A stretch of 64,000 nt of DNA from Dysgonomonas hofstadii (GCF_014196915.1 NZ_JACIEP010000019.1:1-64000); one strand, 5' to 3'; numbered from the stretch's first letter, positions 44,717-54,772 are shown. The notes: generated by a model not told the origin, from the sequence alone. Made by a program: numbers and translations.

Positions 44717-46810
44717 TTAAACTGTAATTTCTTCTTCCCCACCCTCTTTCCTTTTTAGTTCGGGATAAGCAACGCGCAAATGACGCATGCTGATCAGCTT
44801 TTCGATGAATGTTTCTTTTACCTGCTCAATATCCCTGAAAGTTATGGGCGCATTTTTCATCAGGCCATCAGCAACCTGTGTGTCTATCAGCCTTTCCACG
44901 AGTTCGGTTATTGCTTCCCTGCTATTATCTTTGAGACTTCTGGAGGCAGCTTCAACGGTATCGGCCATCATCAGTATGGCCATTTCTTTTGTAAACGGAT
45001 TCGGTCCGGGATACATAAAATCGGCTTCATCAACAACCTCTTCAGGATGACTGTTCACATACGAATTATAGAAATATTTAGCTCTTCCTTTTCCATGATG
45101 AGTCTCGATGAAATCGATGATCTGTTGCGGAAGATTATGTTTCTTAGCTATCTTCACACCTTCTGCCACATGACCGATGATAATACGCGCACTTTCTTTT
45201 TCGGTTAGCCCCGCATGCGGGTTCATCCCCTCCGACTGATTCTCGGTAAAGAATATAGGATTCACCATTTTACCTATATCGTGATATAAAGCACCTGTAC
45301 GCACCAGGGTAGCATTTGCCCCGATACGATGTGCCGCCGAAACAACCAGGGTGGATACTTGCATAGAATGCTGGAATGTGCCGGGTGCAACTTCAGACAA
45401 TTGCTGTAAAAGAGGACGGTTGGTATTGGATAGTTCTATCATGGAAACTTCGGAGATAAAACCGAAAACCTTTTCGCACATATATACCAACAGATAGGCA
45501 AATGACACAAATATGAAGTTTATACAGAAGTATATATAAATCCTGTAATTTTCTCTGATAATAGAGATATCTCCCTCTGTGCACAGTACCCATGCGGTAT
45601 ACGTCACAATATAAGTGAGCAGGATAAGCAAAGAGCAATAAACCAGCTGGGAACGCTCCGACAGGTTTCTCAGGCTGAATATGCACATGTAACCTACCAG
45701 TGTCTGTATCACTATAAATTGTGCCATCTGGGCAAGAGGTAGCATCAGGGCGCAGATCACAACTGTGATCATATGAGTGGTCATCGCTGTGCGCGAATCG
45801 ATAAATGTACGGATAAGTATTGTTGGTATGGCAAACGGAATGAGATACATCAGCGTAAACATCTTTGTGTCGGCCATCAATGCTGTTATAATAGGGAAAA
45901 TAATTATCATCAGCAGTATAAAAATGATATTCTTCCTGTTATTATATTCGTGCAACCGGTAGAATTTCAGGTAAACCATCAGCGACATGATCAGCAAAGA
46001 GATCATCACTATTTCACCAAACATCAGCCAGCCGGGTTTTGCCTTGGTGCCAACTTTTCCTGCCAGTTCCCGGTTATAGGAATCGAGGATATTCTTTGTG
46101 CGGGCATCGACAATCTCGCCCCTGTCTATTATCTTCTCGCCGGATTGCACTTCTCCTTCATACAGTGCTACCTGCTTCAGCATATCCTGTTTTATGCTAT
46201 TTGATTTTTTTTCGTCGAAGAATACGTTTACATTCAGGTAATCATTCAGGTTTAAGGCATGTAAATCATTGGTATTTATATAGGCAGGCGCATCACTTAT
46301 TATCTTATCATATGCTTGTTTGGGTGTGTAAAAAGATGCCAGGTGGCGGGTAGAGAAGGCATTGCTGTTTTCGCTGCGTAGCTGCAATTGCTTTTTGGGC
46401 AGTTGCTGCACCTTGTCATAGTCTTCGGCCGAGATGATCCCTGCCTTGTAGACTTCCGTGAATTTTCTGTTCACATAACTGATATAATCGGAAGGAATAC
46501 TTTTTGCCTTTCCATCCTGCCCGAACTGAGCAGCGGCAACCTTCCCTACATCCTGCTTCGATTCGTAATAAGGCATGTAAGAATTAAGTATACTATCATG
46601 CTCTTGTTGTATCTGTACATCAGATTTATGTATGTGAAAATTGAACGGTGCAGTGAGAAGCCCATATTGCCATGGACGATTTTCGGTGTATGAGTATTTA
46701 TATTTGCCCTCACGAGGGAAAAAATAAAAGATAACTACAATCGTTGCTATAAAAAATACAAGGGTAGGAATTTTGAAGTTCCCGTTGAATAACTTATTTA
46801 ATTGTGCCAT
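44717..46810 (-). CDS. pgpH: PgpH-type 7TM-HD c-di-AMP phosphodiesterase
   Basis: 697 aa. One N-terminal helix (about 15-31), an extracytoplasmic 7TMR-HDED domain (about 50-265), seven membrane helices (about 265-465) and a cytoplasmic HD domain (about 480-640) with the metal-binding motif LYHDIGKM plus upstream HSMQVS and downstream GHVAEGVKIA and ETHHGKG histidines. This layout is that of PgpH, which degrades c-di-AMP. The synthase CdaA is encoded in the same window. It is cotranscribed with the C1 peptidase gene (28-bp gap). A -7 element lies 20 bp upstream. Confidence 0.93.
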   Translation of the reverse strand: MAQLNKLFNGNFKIPTLVFFIATIVVIFYFFPREGKYKYSYTENRPWQYGLLTAPFNFHIHKSDVQIQQEHDSILNSYMPYYESKQDVGKVAAAQFGQDGKAKSIPSDYISYVNRKFTEVYKAGIISAEDYDKVQQLPKKQLQLRSENSNAFSTRHLASFYTPKQAYDKIISDAPAYINTNDLHALNLNDYLNVNVFFDEKKSNSIKQDMLKQVALYEGEVQSGEKIIDRGEIVDARTKNILDSYNRELAGKVGTKAKPGWLMFGEIVMISLLIMSLMVYLKFYRLHEYNNRKNIIFILLMIIIFPIITALMADTKMFTLMYLIPFAIPTILIRTFIDSRTAMTTHMITVVICALMLPLAQMAQFIVIQTLVGYMCIFSLRNLSERSQLVYCSLLILLTYIVTYTAWVLCTEGDISIIRENYRIYIYFCINFIFVSFAYLLVYMCEKVFGFISEVSMIELSNTNRPLLQQLSEVAPGTFQHSMQVSTLVVSAAHRIGANATLVRTGALYHDIGKMVNPIFFTENQSEGMNPHAGLTEKESARIIIGHVAEGVKIAKKHNLPQQIIDFIETHHGKGRAKYFYNSYVNSHPEEVVDEADFMYPGPNPFTKEMAILMMADTVEAASRSLKDNSREAITELVERLIDTQVADGLMKNAPITFRDIEQVKETFIEKLISMRHLRVAYPELKRKEGGEEEITV

Positions 46811-46829
46811 AAAACTATGGTTTTAAAGT

Positions 46830-46838
46830 ACAAATCTA
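46830..46838 (-). promoter_or_regulatory. -7 element (TAGATTTGT) of the pgpH-like gene
   Basis: Matches TAnnTTTG plus pyrimidine on the - strand, 19 bp before the ATG at 46810. Confidence 0.5.
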
Positions 46839-46937
46839 CAAGTTTATTTTTTATTATAATAAGAATATAGGAATTAATAGGATAGTTTAAAGTTTTAATA
46901 ATAGGGTAAACGACTGAAACTACATGAATTATACTTA

Positions 46938-49235
46938 TTAGAATGGGTATCCGATCCCGAAATGGAACGCTGTATATTTACGGCGTGGTTTAAAAAGGAC
47001 AAATTTCTTTGAATCTTCTCCCGGATCGTAGGCTCTAAGCCCCACGTCGAACCGGATAAGCAGGAAGCTAAGATCGAGACGGAGACCAACACCATAGGCT
47101 ACAGCTATTTCTTTATAAAACTCTTTAAAGTCGAATTGTCCGCCCGGCTGACTATCATAATTTTTCAGTGTCCATATATTTCCGGCATCGATGAATTGGG
47201 CAAATTCAAACATCGTGGTCAGTTTCATCCTGTTCTCTATATTCAAATCCAACTTCATATCGCCAGTCTGGTTAACAAAGTCACTGGTTGCACCATCGGG
47301 ACGCCGGTATGAGCCCGGCCCCAGAGTCCTGGTACTCCATCCCCTTACACTATTAGCCCCTCCCGAGAAAAAACGTCTCTCGAAAGGCAGCACTGTGGAA
47401 TTTCCATAAGGATGTGCCAGCCCCAGTCCTGCACGATAAGCTACTGAATGCCGTTTGGAAAAATAGAGTGTATGAGAATATTCCAGCGTCCCCTTCACAT
47501 ATTCGGCATAGGCAACACCCAATATTTTCTTCTGTCCCAGCTCATCCTCCTTAGCTCCGTTAATCGCGGTTACAAGACGAGGCAGAGCTCCCGAAACTTC
47601 AATAGAACCACGCAGAGCATAGGTTGGACGCAAAGGGCTTACCCGGCGGCCGTTAACCAAAGTAAAGTTATAAGCAGTACGGGTTACCAGTTGGTCGCGG
47701 TAACTTTCTCGTAGCAACGGATTATTCGGGTTTTGCAGATATGTACTATCAAATACAGGATCTACCCAAGGCATACGTATATAGTTGATATCGAACAAAT
47801 CGAATCCATGTTGCAGGCGTCCCCTCTTGGTAGCCCAGCTATAGTTAACCCCCATATTAAAGAACTGGCGGGTATATTGTTTACGATGCTGATTATTGAG
47901 TCCTATACTAAATTTGGTAGACGACATCGGTTGTTCGCGCCAGCTTTTCTTGAGCCAGGGGAACAGAAACATGGGAAAGGTGAGACTGGTTTCTATACCA
48001 TATTCGTAATAGTTTTCGGTAAGGGCATTATTATCCTTGCTACCCGGGACAAACTCATAAGCACCTTTCAGCCGTATATTCAGGACTTCTCCCCCATTGA
48101 ACAGGTTTTGATGCTGATAAGATACACTGGGCGCAACACCAAGGTCTCCGGCTGAGTTAGTCCCGTCCAACGCAGCTTTAAACCAATGGGCATTGGCAGG
48201 CATCAGCATAATTGTGGCATCGAGCAAAGTACTGTCTTTCGCCGATGGAACAGTGGTTATATTCACCTGCTTTATAGCTCCCATTCTACTGAAAGACTGA
48301 TAAGTCCAGTTTTGTATCATATCAGAATAATAGGCTCCTTTACGGATGAAATTATTACGGGCAATGGCCGAATTAGTCAGGAAGTTGTTTCTACCCCTTA
48401 TTATCTTAATACCTCTGTATTCCGTAGTATCTGCACGTCTGAAAAACCATTGATTTGTATTGATACGTCCTCCCTGTCCTCCCGAGAAGTCGGAAGAACG
48501 TAAACCCGAAATCACGGTCACATCATTCATCTTATATCTCTTGTAAGGCAGGCTGTCAGGTTTCGGATAAACATCCATAAACATATTCACCTGATGAGAG
48601 TTGAGCGTGGAATCTACCTTGAAATAGACAAACTCTTTAGAGAAGTCATAATAGCCGACATTACGCATAATCTCATTTATGCGCAGACGTTCTTCTTCCA
48701 GCATATCGATATCATAGAAATCGCCCTTGTTAAGTAAAGGTGTAGACGGTATTATGCCCATTATACGGGCTATGGTAGTGTCGCTGATTGCATATTCATA
48801 GTCTTTGATGGTATAGGGAGTCCCGCCTTTCAGCACATAGGTCACTTTCATTTTTTTACCACTCTTATCCTCTTGCAGTAAAGTATCACCGACAGCATTC
48901 AGATAGCCCTGATTTTGCAGTTGCTTTACCAGCTGATTCTTCGATTGCTGCGTAAGAGAAGGGCTATAAATAACCGGAGCTTGTCCTATATTCCTTATTG
49001 TACGGTTAATCCAGCTACTGTCTTGCCCGGCCATATTATATATACCCAGACCGATTTTAAAACCGGTATTCGGCTGCTGCCGGACAAAATCTTCAAGATC
49101 GGAAGTTGCATTTTTCGTATCATGTTTTATCTCTATACCATCCAGTAGGAATTGTCCCTCCGGAATGTTCTTTGTTGTATTACAGGCAATAAATACCAGA
49201 ACAGTGGAAAATGTTATAACCAGTTTTTTCTTCAT
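46938..49235 (-). CDS. Omp85/TamA-like outer-membrane assembly protein, lipoprotein
   Basis: 765 aa from ATG 49235. The N-terminus MKKKLVITFSTVLVFIACNTTKNIPEG has a lipobox (FIAC) and the NIPEGQFLLDG start typical of Bacteroidota TamA/BamA-like lipoproteins. POTRA-like repeats fill about 25-330 (YTIKDYEYAISDTTIARIM). The 16-stranded barrel region (about 370-765) shows RRFFSGGANSVRGW (VRGF/Y-type motif), GDMKLDLNIENRMKL, FIDAGNIW and a final aromatic strand (FHFGIGYPF). It is thought to help insert outer-membrane proteins or move lipids; the lipid anchor is typical of this phylum. It lies upstream of pgpH by 128 bp. Confidence 0.92.
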   Translation of the reverse strand: MKKKLVITFSTVLVFIACNTTKNIPEGQFLLDGIEIKHDTKNATSDLEDFVRQQPNTGFKIGLGIYNMAGQDSSWINRTIRNIGQAPVIYSPSLTQQSKNQLVKQLQNQGYLNAVGDTLLQEDKSGKKMKVTYVLKGGTPYTIKDYEYAISDTTIARIMGIIPSTPLLNKGDFYDIDMLEEERLRINEIMRNVGYYDFSKEFVYFKVDSTLNSHQVNMFMDVYPKPDSLPYKRYKMNDVTVISGLRSSDFSGGQGGRINTNQWFFRRADTTEYRGIKIIRGRNNFLTNSAIARNNFIRKGAYYSDMIQNWTYQSFSRMGAIKQVNITTVPSAKDSTLLDATIMLMPANAHWFKAALDGTNSAGDLGVAPSVSYQHQNLFNGGEVLNIRLKGAYEFVPGSKDNNALTENYYEYGIETSLTFPMFLFPWLKKSWREQPMSSTKFSIGLNNQHRKQYTRQFFNMGVNYSWATKRGRLQHGFDLFDINYIRMPWVDPVFDSTYLQNPNNPLLRESYRDQLVTRTAYNFTLVNGRRVSPLRPTYALRGSIEVSGALPRLVTAINGAKEDELGQKKILGVAYAEYVKGTLEYSHTLYFSKRHSVAYRAGLGLAHPYGNSTVLPFERRFFSGGANSVRGWSTRTLGPGSYRRPDGATSDFVNQTGDMKLDLNIENRMKLTTMFEFAQFIDAGNIWTLKNYDSQPGGQFDFKEFYKEIAVAYGVGLRLDLSFLLIRFDVGLRAYDPGEDSKKFVLFKPRRKYTAFHFGIGYPF

Positions 49236-49473
49236 TACAATAATTAACGCCAATCAGTAGTAAGTATTTTATTAGTAGTGATTTTAGTCTCTAGTTTTAT
49301 GTTGCCTCCACTTAAAAGAGGAGAAATATAAAATCGATTTCCGGGAACTATTGAAAATAATCCAACTATTAATTTATAATAATTAACGCTTTACAAATAT
49401 ACAATGTTTAACAATAGGTACATTAAAAGAGTTAAGAATCCTCATATATAAACGGTTAATTTAGAAAAAGAGA

Positions 49474-49482
49474 TAACTTTGC
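49474..49482 (+). promoter_or_regulatory. -7 element (TAACTTTGC) of ygiQ
   Basis: Matches TAnnTTTG plus pyrimidine, only 9 bp before the ygiQ ATG at 49492, so the message would be nearly leaderless. The 250-bp gap to the Omp85-like gene holds no gene and is AT-rich. Confidence 0.5.
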
Positions 49483-49491
49483 ATCCTGATT

Positions 49492-51309
49492 ATGAGAGAA
49501 TATAAGCTTACGGACTGGCAACCGACCACAAAAAAGGAAGTGGAACTGAAAGGATGGGATGAACTGGATGTTATCCTGTTCACAGGAGACGCATATATCG
49601 ATCATCCATCTTTTGGAGCAGCAGTTATCGGGCGTCTATTGGAATCCCAGGGCCTGAAAGTAGCAATAGTTCCACAGCCCAATTGGAGAGACGACCTCCG
49701 TGATTTCAAAAAACTGGGAAAACCCCGTTTATTTTTTGGTGTAACAGCCGGAGCAATGGATTCGATGATCAACCATTACACGGCAAACAAGCGCCTGCGC
49801 TCCGATGATGCTTATACTCCCGATGAAAGGGCTGGAATGCGCCCCGACAGAACATCTGTGGTCTATACCAATATACTGAAAAATCTGTTCCCCGATGTTC
49901 CCGTATTGCTGGGAGGAATTGAAGCCTCGTTGCGCCGGGTTACCCATTACGATTATTGGGACGATAAGCTTCGTAAGTCAATTCTTATCGATTCGAAAGC
50001 AGATTTACTTGTGTACGGGATGGGAGAAATGCCGCTGAAAAGGATTATTTCTGAATTACAATCAGGGAAAAAACTGGATCAACTCACCAATGTGCCACAA
50101 ACAGCTTTTTTTAGCGATAAAAAGGATATTTCACAACAAGAAATAGATATCTGGTTGTACTCTCATGAAGAATGTGAATCGGATAAACTGAAACAGGCCA
50201 AGAATTTCAAGGTGGTAGAAGAGCAGTCGAATATGATGAACGCATCGCGCATCATACAAACATACGGAGATAAGGCTGTTGTCATCAATCCGCCATATCC
50301 ACCGATGGAAGAAAAGGAGATAGACTCATCTTTCGATCTGCCATATACCCGTCTGCCCCACCCTAAGTATAAAGGTAAGACGATCCCTGCATTCGAGATG
50401 ATAAAATTCTCGGTCAATATGCATCGAGGGTGCTTTGGAGGCTGTGCTTTCTGTACAATTTCTGCTCATCAGGGTAAATTTATTGCATCACGGTCGAAAG
50501 AATCGATACTGAAAGAAGTGAAACAAGTTATTGAAATGCCCGATTTTAAGGGATATATCAGCGATTTGGGAGGACCATCGGCCAATATGTATAAGATGAA
50601 AGGCCGGGACAAAAATATTTGTGCCAAATGCAAACGTCCGTCCTGCATTCATCCTAAAATTTGTAAGAATCTGGATGTGGATCATTCCCATTTACTAGAT
50701 ATATACAAGGCTGTGGATTCTTTACCTAAGATCAAAAAGTCTTTTATTGGCAGCGGAGTACGCTACGATATGCTGCTCCACAGGAATGAGGACAACCGGT
50801 TGAACAAAATATCCGATGAATACACAAAAGAACTGATATTAAATCATGTTTCGGGACGACTGAAAGTCGCGCCCGAACATACTTCGGACAAAGTCCTGAA
50901 TTATATGCGAAAACCCTCTTTTGATCAGTTTTACGCATTTAAAAAGACTTTCGACAGATTGAATAAAGAACATGGAATGAAGCAGCAGCTTATCCCCTAC
51001 TTCATTTCTTCACACCCCGGTTGCAGCGAAATGGATATGGCTGAGCTAGCAGTAGCTACCAAGCCGTTAGGTTTTAAGCTGGAACAGATACAGGATTTTA
51101 CACCATCGCCAATGACACTGGCGACTGAAATTTATTATACAGGCTATCATCCGTATACATTGGAAAAAGTATATACAGCCCGCACAAAAGAACAAAAACT
51201 GGCACAACGGCAATATTTCTTCTGGTATGATAAGAATTACCACCCGCAGATCGTTAAGTCATTGAAAAAGCTTAAACGTGAGGATTTATTGAAAAAATTG
51301 TATATTTAG
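49492..51309 (+). CDS. YgiQ-family radical SAM protein
   Basis: 605 aa. N-terminal cobalamin-binding-like region (GDAYIDHPSFGAAVIGRLLESQG, GVTAGAMDSMINHY), then the radical SAM core with the 4Fe-4S motif C314-x3-C318-x2-C321 (HRGCFGGCAFCTIS) and later a CAKCKRPSCIHPKIC cysteine cluster that may hold an extra cluster. Family function is not established; it is widespread in anaerobes. Followed 56 bp later by a thioredoxin-like gene. Full length. Confidence 0.93.
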   Translation: MREYKLTDWQPTTKKEVELKGWDELDVILFTGDAYIDHPSFGAAVIGRLLESQGLKVAIVPQPNWRDDLRDFKKLGKPRLFFGVTAGAMDSMINHYTANKRLRSDDAYTPDERAGMRPDRTSVVYTNILKNLFPDVPVLLGGIEASLRRVTHYDYWDDKLRKSILIDSKADLLVYGMGEMPLKRIISELQSGKKLDQLTNVPQTAFFSDKKDISQQEIDIWLYSHEECESDKLKQAKNFKVVEEQSNMMNASRIIQTYGDKAVVINPPYPPMEEKEIDSSFDLPYTRLPHPKYKGKTIPAFEMIKFSVNMHRGCFGGCAFCTISAHQGKFIASRSKESILKEVKQVIEMPDFKGYISDLGGPSANMYKMKGRDKNICAKCKRPSCIHPKICKNLDVDHSHLLDIYKAVDSLPKIKKSFIGSGVRYDMLLHRNEDNRLNKISDEYTKELILNHVSGRLKVAPEHTSDKVLNYMRKPSFDQFYAFKKTFDRLNKEHGMKQQLIPYFISSHPGCSEMDMAELAVATKPLGFKLEQIQDFTPSPMTLATEIYYTGYHPYTLEKVYTARTKEQKLAQRQYFFWYDKNYHPQIVKSLKKLKREDLLKKLYI

Positions 51310-51365
51310 CGAATAAATTTTATATATAGCAAACAAGGAATCAAAGAATTATAAAACTTACGGAA

Positions 51366-51875
51366 ATGAAAAAGATAATTATTTTACTAAGTATATTTAT
51401 TATTACTTCAACACTGTCGGCGCAAGATGCTGACGATCTGGTAAAAACGGGTGACATTATGCCCGAGTTCAAGTTAACATCTACTGTAAACGGTAATATA
51501 GATTCAAAGGAACTAAAAGGTAAGATCATATTAATCAATATATTCGCCACATGGTGCCCTCCCTGCCAGCTCGAACTGGCCGAAATAAAAAACGACCTGT
51601 GGCCGAAATACAAAGACAATCCGAAATTTGTAATGCTAACTGTTGGTCGTGAACATTCAGATGAAGAACTGACTAAATATAATGAGAAAAAAGGATTTAC
51701 TTTCCCGTTATATCCTGATCAGAAACGTGATTTCACATCTAAATTCGCAACAAAAAGCATTCCCCGCTCCTACATTGTAGACGAAACAGGTAAAATTATA
51801 TATACATCTTTGGGTTTTCAGAAAAAGGAATTTGAGAGTTTAATGAAAATTCTTGATGAAAAATTAAGTAAATAA
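51366..51875 (+). CDS. Secreted TlpA/thioredoxin-like redoxin
   Basis: 169 aa. Signal peptide MKKIIILLSIFIITSTLSAQ then the thioredoxin fold, with active-site C64-P-P-C67 in FATWCPPCQLELAEIK and the cis-proline region KSIPRSYIVDETGKIIYTSLG. Expected to reduce or oxidise periplasmic disulfides or act in cytochrome or peroxide metabolism. 56 bp after ygiQ, same strand. Confidence 0.9.
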   Translation: MKKIIILLSIFIITSTLSAQDADDLVKTGDIMPEFKLTSTVNGNIDSKELKGKIILINIFATWCPPCQLELAEIKNDLWPKYKDNPKFVMLTVGREHSDEELTKYNEKKGFTFPLYPDQKRDFTSKFATKSIPRSYIVDETGKIIYTSLGFQKKEFESLMKILDEKLSK

Positions 51876-51998
51876 TGCCGATTAGTCGTTAAAGGAGTCA
51901 TCACTCATTTTACTAATTAGTAGTCAATGAATTAGAAGTATCAAACGCATATTTGGTTCTACCGATTTACATTCTATGCAAATTCTACTTAACTACTA

Positions 51999-52013
51999 AG
52001 TTGCTTAGCAACT
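51999..52013. repeat. Small hairpin amid ACTACTT-type repeats
   Basis: AGTTGC-TTA-GCAACT is a perfect 6-bp hairpin. Around it (51985-52050) short words AACTACT, GACTACTT and AACTACTT recur. The 180-bp gap between the thioredoxin-like gene and cutC has no coding frame. Probably a decayed repeat; a minor regulatory role cannot be excluded. Confidence 0.4.
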
Positions 52014-52055
52014 GATAACTACTTGACTACTTTAACTACTTATAATTAAAATAAA

Positions 52056-52787
52056 ATGATATCATTAGAAGTCTGTGCAAATTCCACTAAGTCGGCTATC
52101 GAAGGACAAAAAGGCGGAGCCATCAGGATAGAATTGTGTGATAACCTGGCTGAAGGGGGTACGACTCCTTCCCTGTCACAAATAGAAAAAACAAGACAAC
52201 TGGTTGATATACAATTAAATATATTAATACGCCCACGTGAAGGAGATTTCCTATACAGTGATCTGGAATTCGAGATAATGAAGCAAGACATACATTATTG
52301 CGGACATGCAGGTTGCGATGGTGTAGTCTTTGGGATTCTGAATAATGATGGTTCCATCGATAAAAAAAGGAATAAAGAATTACTCAAAATCGCTAAAGAA
52401 TATGACATGAATGCAACTTTTCACCGGGCTTTCGACCGCTGTAAAGACTTATTCTCATCTCTGGAAGATATTATTGAGCTTGGATTCGATCATATACTCA
52501 CATCAGGAGGGGAAAAAACGGCTCCTGAAGGAAAAGACACTTTAAAGAAACTGATAGAACAGGCTGATAACAAGATTGTTATAATGCCTGGAGGAGGAAT
52601 TACAGAAGAGAATATCAATGAACTTGCAAAATATACAGGATTAAAAGAGTTTCACGGTTCATTCAGAAGTCGAATACAAAGCCAGATGGAATATTTCGCT
52701 CCTATAGACGATACAGGAGAGTATACAATTTTACAAACAGACGTCAATAAAGTAAAAGAAGCAATACTAAATGCCAATAAGATTTGA
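52056..52787 (+). CDS. cutC: CutC family copper homeostasis protein
   Basis: 243 aa, TIM-barrel. The start SLEVCANSTKSAIEGQKGGAIRIELCDNLAEGGTTPS, the HRAFDRC block, LTSGGEKTAPEG and MPGGGITEENINEL are family hallmarks. Linked historically to copper tolerance, but its biochemical role remains unclear. It ends just before a terminator that also carries a promoter-like element for mnmG. Confidence 0.94.
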   Translation: MISLEVCANSTKSAIEGQKGGAIRIELCDNLAEGGTTPSLSQIEKTRQLVDIQLNILIRPREGDFLYSDLEFEIMKQDIHYCGHAGCDGVVFGILNNDGSIDKKRNKELLKIAKEYDMNATFHRAFDRCKDLFSSLEDIIELGFDHILTSGGEKTAPEGKDTLKKLIEQADNKIVIMPGGGITEENINELAKYTGLKEFHGSFRSRIQSQMEYFAPIDDTGEYTILQTDVNKVKEAILNANKI

Positions 52788-52802
52788 AAAGAATAAAACA
52801 GG

Positions 52803-52839
52803 AAGACGATAAAACATTAACTTTGCATCGTCTTTTTTA
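52803..52839 (+). terminator. Terminator after cutC
   Basis: AAGACGAT (52803-52810) and ATCGTCTT (52827-52834) form an 8-bp stem followed by TTTTAT. The loop contains TAACTTTGC, a -7-like element. Confidence 0.75.
52818..52826 (+). promoter_or_regulatory. -7 element (TAACTTTGC) upstream of mnmG, inside terminator loop
   Basis: The same nine bases as the ygiQ element. It lies about 64 bp before the mnmG ATG and is entirely inside the loop of the cutC terminator. Confidence 0.45.
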
Positions 52840-52890
52840 TTTTAAAGACATACTTTTTTTATTACTTAATTATTCCAACAAAAAAATAAA

Positions 52891-54765
52891 ATGAATTTCA
52901 AATATGATGTGATTGTTGTCGGGGCAGGCCATGCCGGTTGCGAAGCAGCAACAGCAGCAGCCAACATGGGCTCGAAAACTCTGCTGATAACGATGGACAT
53001 GAACAAAATAGCCCAAATGAGTTGCAACCCTGCCGTGGGAGGAATTGCAAAAGGACAGATCGTCCGCGAGATAGATGCGCTGGGTGGACAAATGGGAATA
53101 GTGACTGACACCACAGCTATTCAATTCCGTATGCTCAACAAATCAAAAGGTCCGGCCATGTGGAGTCCGAGAGCACAAAGCGACAGAGCACATTTTATAA
53201 TGAAATGGCGTCAGATTATAGAGAATACAAATAACCTTTTTATTTGGCAGGATACTGTTACTTCATTGATCATTGAGGACAAAACAGTGACCGGAGTGAA
53301 GACAGCTTTAGGCGTAAATTTCTCGGCTAAATCGGTTGTTTTGACTAATGGTACTTTCCTGAATGGATTGATGCATATAGGCAAAACACAACTTGGCGGA
53401 GGCCGTGTTTCCGAACCGGCTTCGTTCGGAATTACCGAACAATTGAGAGAAACCGGATTCACTACCGACAGAATGAAAACCGGAACACCGGCCCGAATCG
53501 ATGGACGTAGCGTTGACTTCAGTCTGATGGAAGAACAAAAAGGTGAAGATGATTTTCATAAATTCTCTTACCTGGATTTCAAGCCGAGAACGCTGAAACA
53601 ACTTAGTTGCTGGATCACCTATACCAACGAAGATACACATGCAACTTTGCGCGATGGATTGGACGATTCTCCGTTATATAATGGCCAGATAAAAAGTATT
53701 GGTCCACGCTATTGCCCGAGTATAGAAACTAAGATAGTAACCTTTGCCGACAAAACATCACACCAGTTATTCTTAGAACCGGAAGGAGAAAACACTCAGG
53801 AATATTACCTGAATGGATTCTCATCCTCTCTCCCACTCCATATACAGATCGAAGCGCTACAAAGAATTCCGGCATTCAGAAACATACATATATACAGACC
53901 GGGTTATGCTATCGAATATGATTTCTTCGATCCTACCCAATTAACCCATACGCTGGAAACAAAGCTTATAAAAAACCTATTCTTCGCCGGGCAGATCAAT
54001 GGAACAACCGGTTATGAAGAAGCCGGAGGACAAGGCCTGATGGCAGGAATAAATGCGCATATAAATACACATGGAGGCAATCAATTTATCCTGAAAAGAG
54101 ATGAAGCCTATATCGGCGTATTAATCGACGATTTGGTTACCAAAGGGGTGGATGAACCCTACCGTATGTTTACATCAAGGGCTGAATATCGCATCCTCCT
54201 CAGACAAGATGACGCCGACATGCGCCTAACGGAAAAAGGATATACTATAGGACTGGCCACAAAAGAACGCATCGATTTATTAAACGAGAAAAAAGAAGAG
54301 ATAGACAGAGTCACCGATTTTGCATCTAACTATTCTTTAAAGCCAGAATACATAAACCCAGGACTGGAAAAACTAGGAACAAGCCCATTAAAGCAAGGTA
54401 TAAAACTGAAAGATGTGATCACACGTCCGCAAATAACAATAGATGGCATCGCGGAATATATTCCAGCTTTCAAAACAGAGCTAGATAAAATACCAAACAG
54501 AAAAGAGGAAATAAAAGAAGCTGCTGAAATAAAAATAAAATACGACGGCTATATAAAAAGAGAACAATTAATAGCAGACAAGATTACACGGCTCGAAAAC
54601 ATCCGGATAAAAGGAAAGTTTAATTATGAAAACATTCTTTCCTTATCTACTGAAGCTCGTCAAAAATTATCGAAAATAGATCCCGAAACATTAGCACAGG
54701 CAAGCCGAATACCTGGGATTTCACCCAACGACATATCCATATTATTAGTACTTTTAGGAAGATAA
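52891..54765 (+). CDS. mnmG: tRNA uridine-5-carboxymethylaminomethyl modification enzyme MnmG
   Basis: With MnmE, MnmG (GidA) installs cmnm5 at U34 of several tRNAs, using FAD and methylene-THF. N-terminal FAD motif VVGAGHAGCEAA (GxGxxG), NPAVGGIAKGQIVREIDALGG, ATLRDGLDDSPLYNG-type and GTTGYEEAGGQGLMAGINAH blocks are intact, and the C-terminal helical domain ends in IPGISPNDISILLVLLGR. 624 aa is full length. It is directly followed by two parS-like sites and apt; gidA is classically found near replication origins. Confidence 0.98.
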   Translation: MNFKYDVIVVGAGHAGCEAATAAANMGSKTLLITMDMNKIAQMSCNPAVGGIAKGQIVREIDALGGQMGIVTDTTAIQFRMLNKSKGPAMWSPRAQSDRAHFIMKWRQIIENTNNLFIWQDTVTSLIIEDKTVTGVKTALGVNFSAKSVVLTNGTFLNGLMHIGKTQLGGGRVSEPASFGITEQLRETGFTTDRMKTGTPARIDGRSVDFSLMEEQKGEDDFHKFSYLDFKPRTLKQLSCWITYTNEDTHATLRDGLDDSPLYNGQIKSIGPRYCPSIETKIVTFADKTSHQLFLEPEGENTQEYYLNGFSSSLPLHIQIEALQRIPAFRNIHIYRPGYAIEYDFFDPTQLTHTLETKLIKNLFFAGQINGTTGYEEAGGQGLMAGINAHINTHGGNQFILKRDEAYIGVLIDDLVTKGVDEPYRMFTSRAEYRILLRQDDADMRLTEKGYTIGLATKERIDLLNEKKEEIDRVTDFASNYSLKPEYINPGLEKLGTSPLKQGIKLKDVITRPQITIDGIAEYIPAFKTELDKIPNRKEEIKEAAEIKIKYDGYIKREQLIADKITRLENIRIKGKFNYENILSLSTEARQKLSKIDPETLAQASRIPGISPNDISILLVLLGR

Positions 54766-54772
54766 AAATAAT

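Noticed and set aside
49393-49401. - strand TATATTTGT as promoter of the Omp85-like gene
   Set aside because: Fits TAnnTTTG, but lies about 160 bp from the start codon in AT-rich DNA where chance matches are common; too weak to list as a feature.
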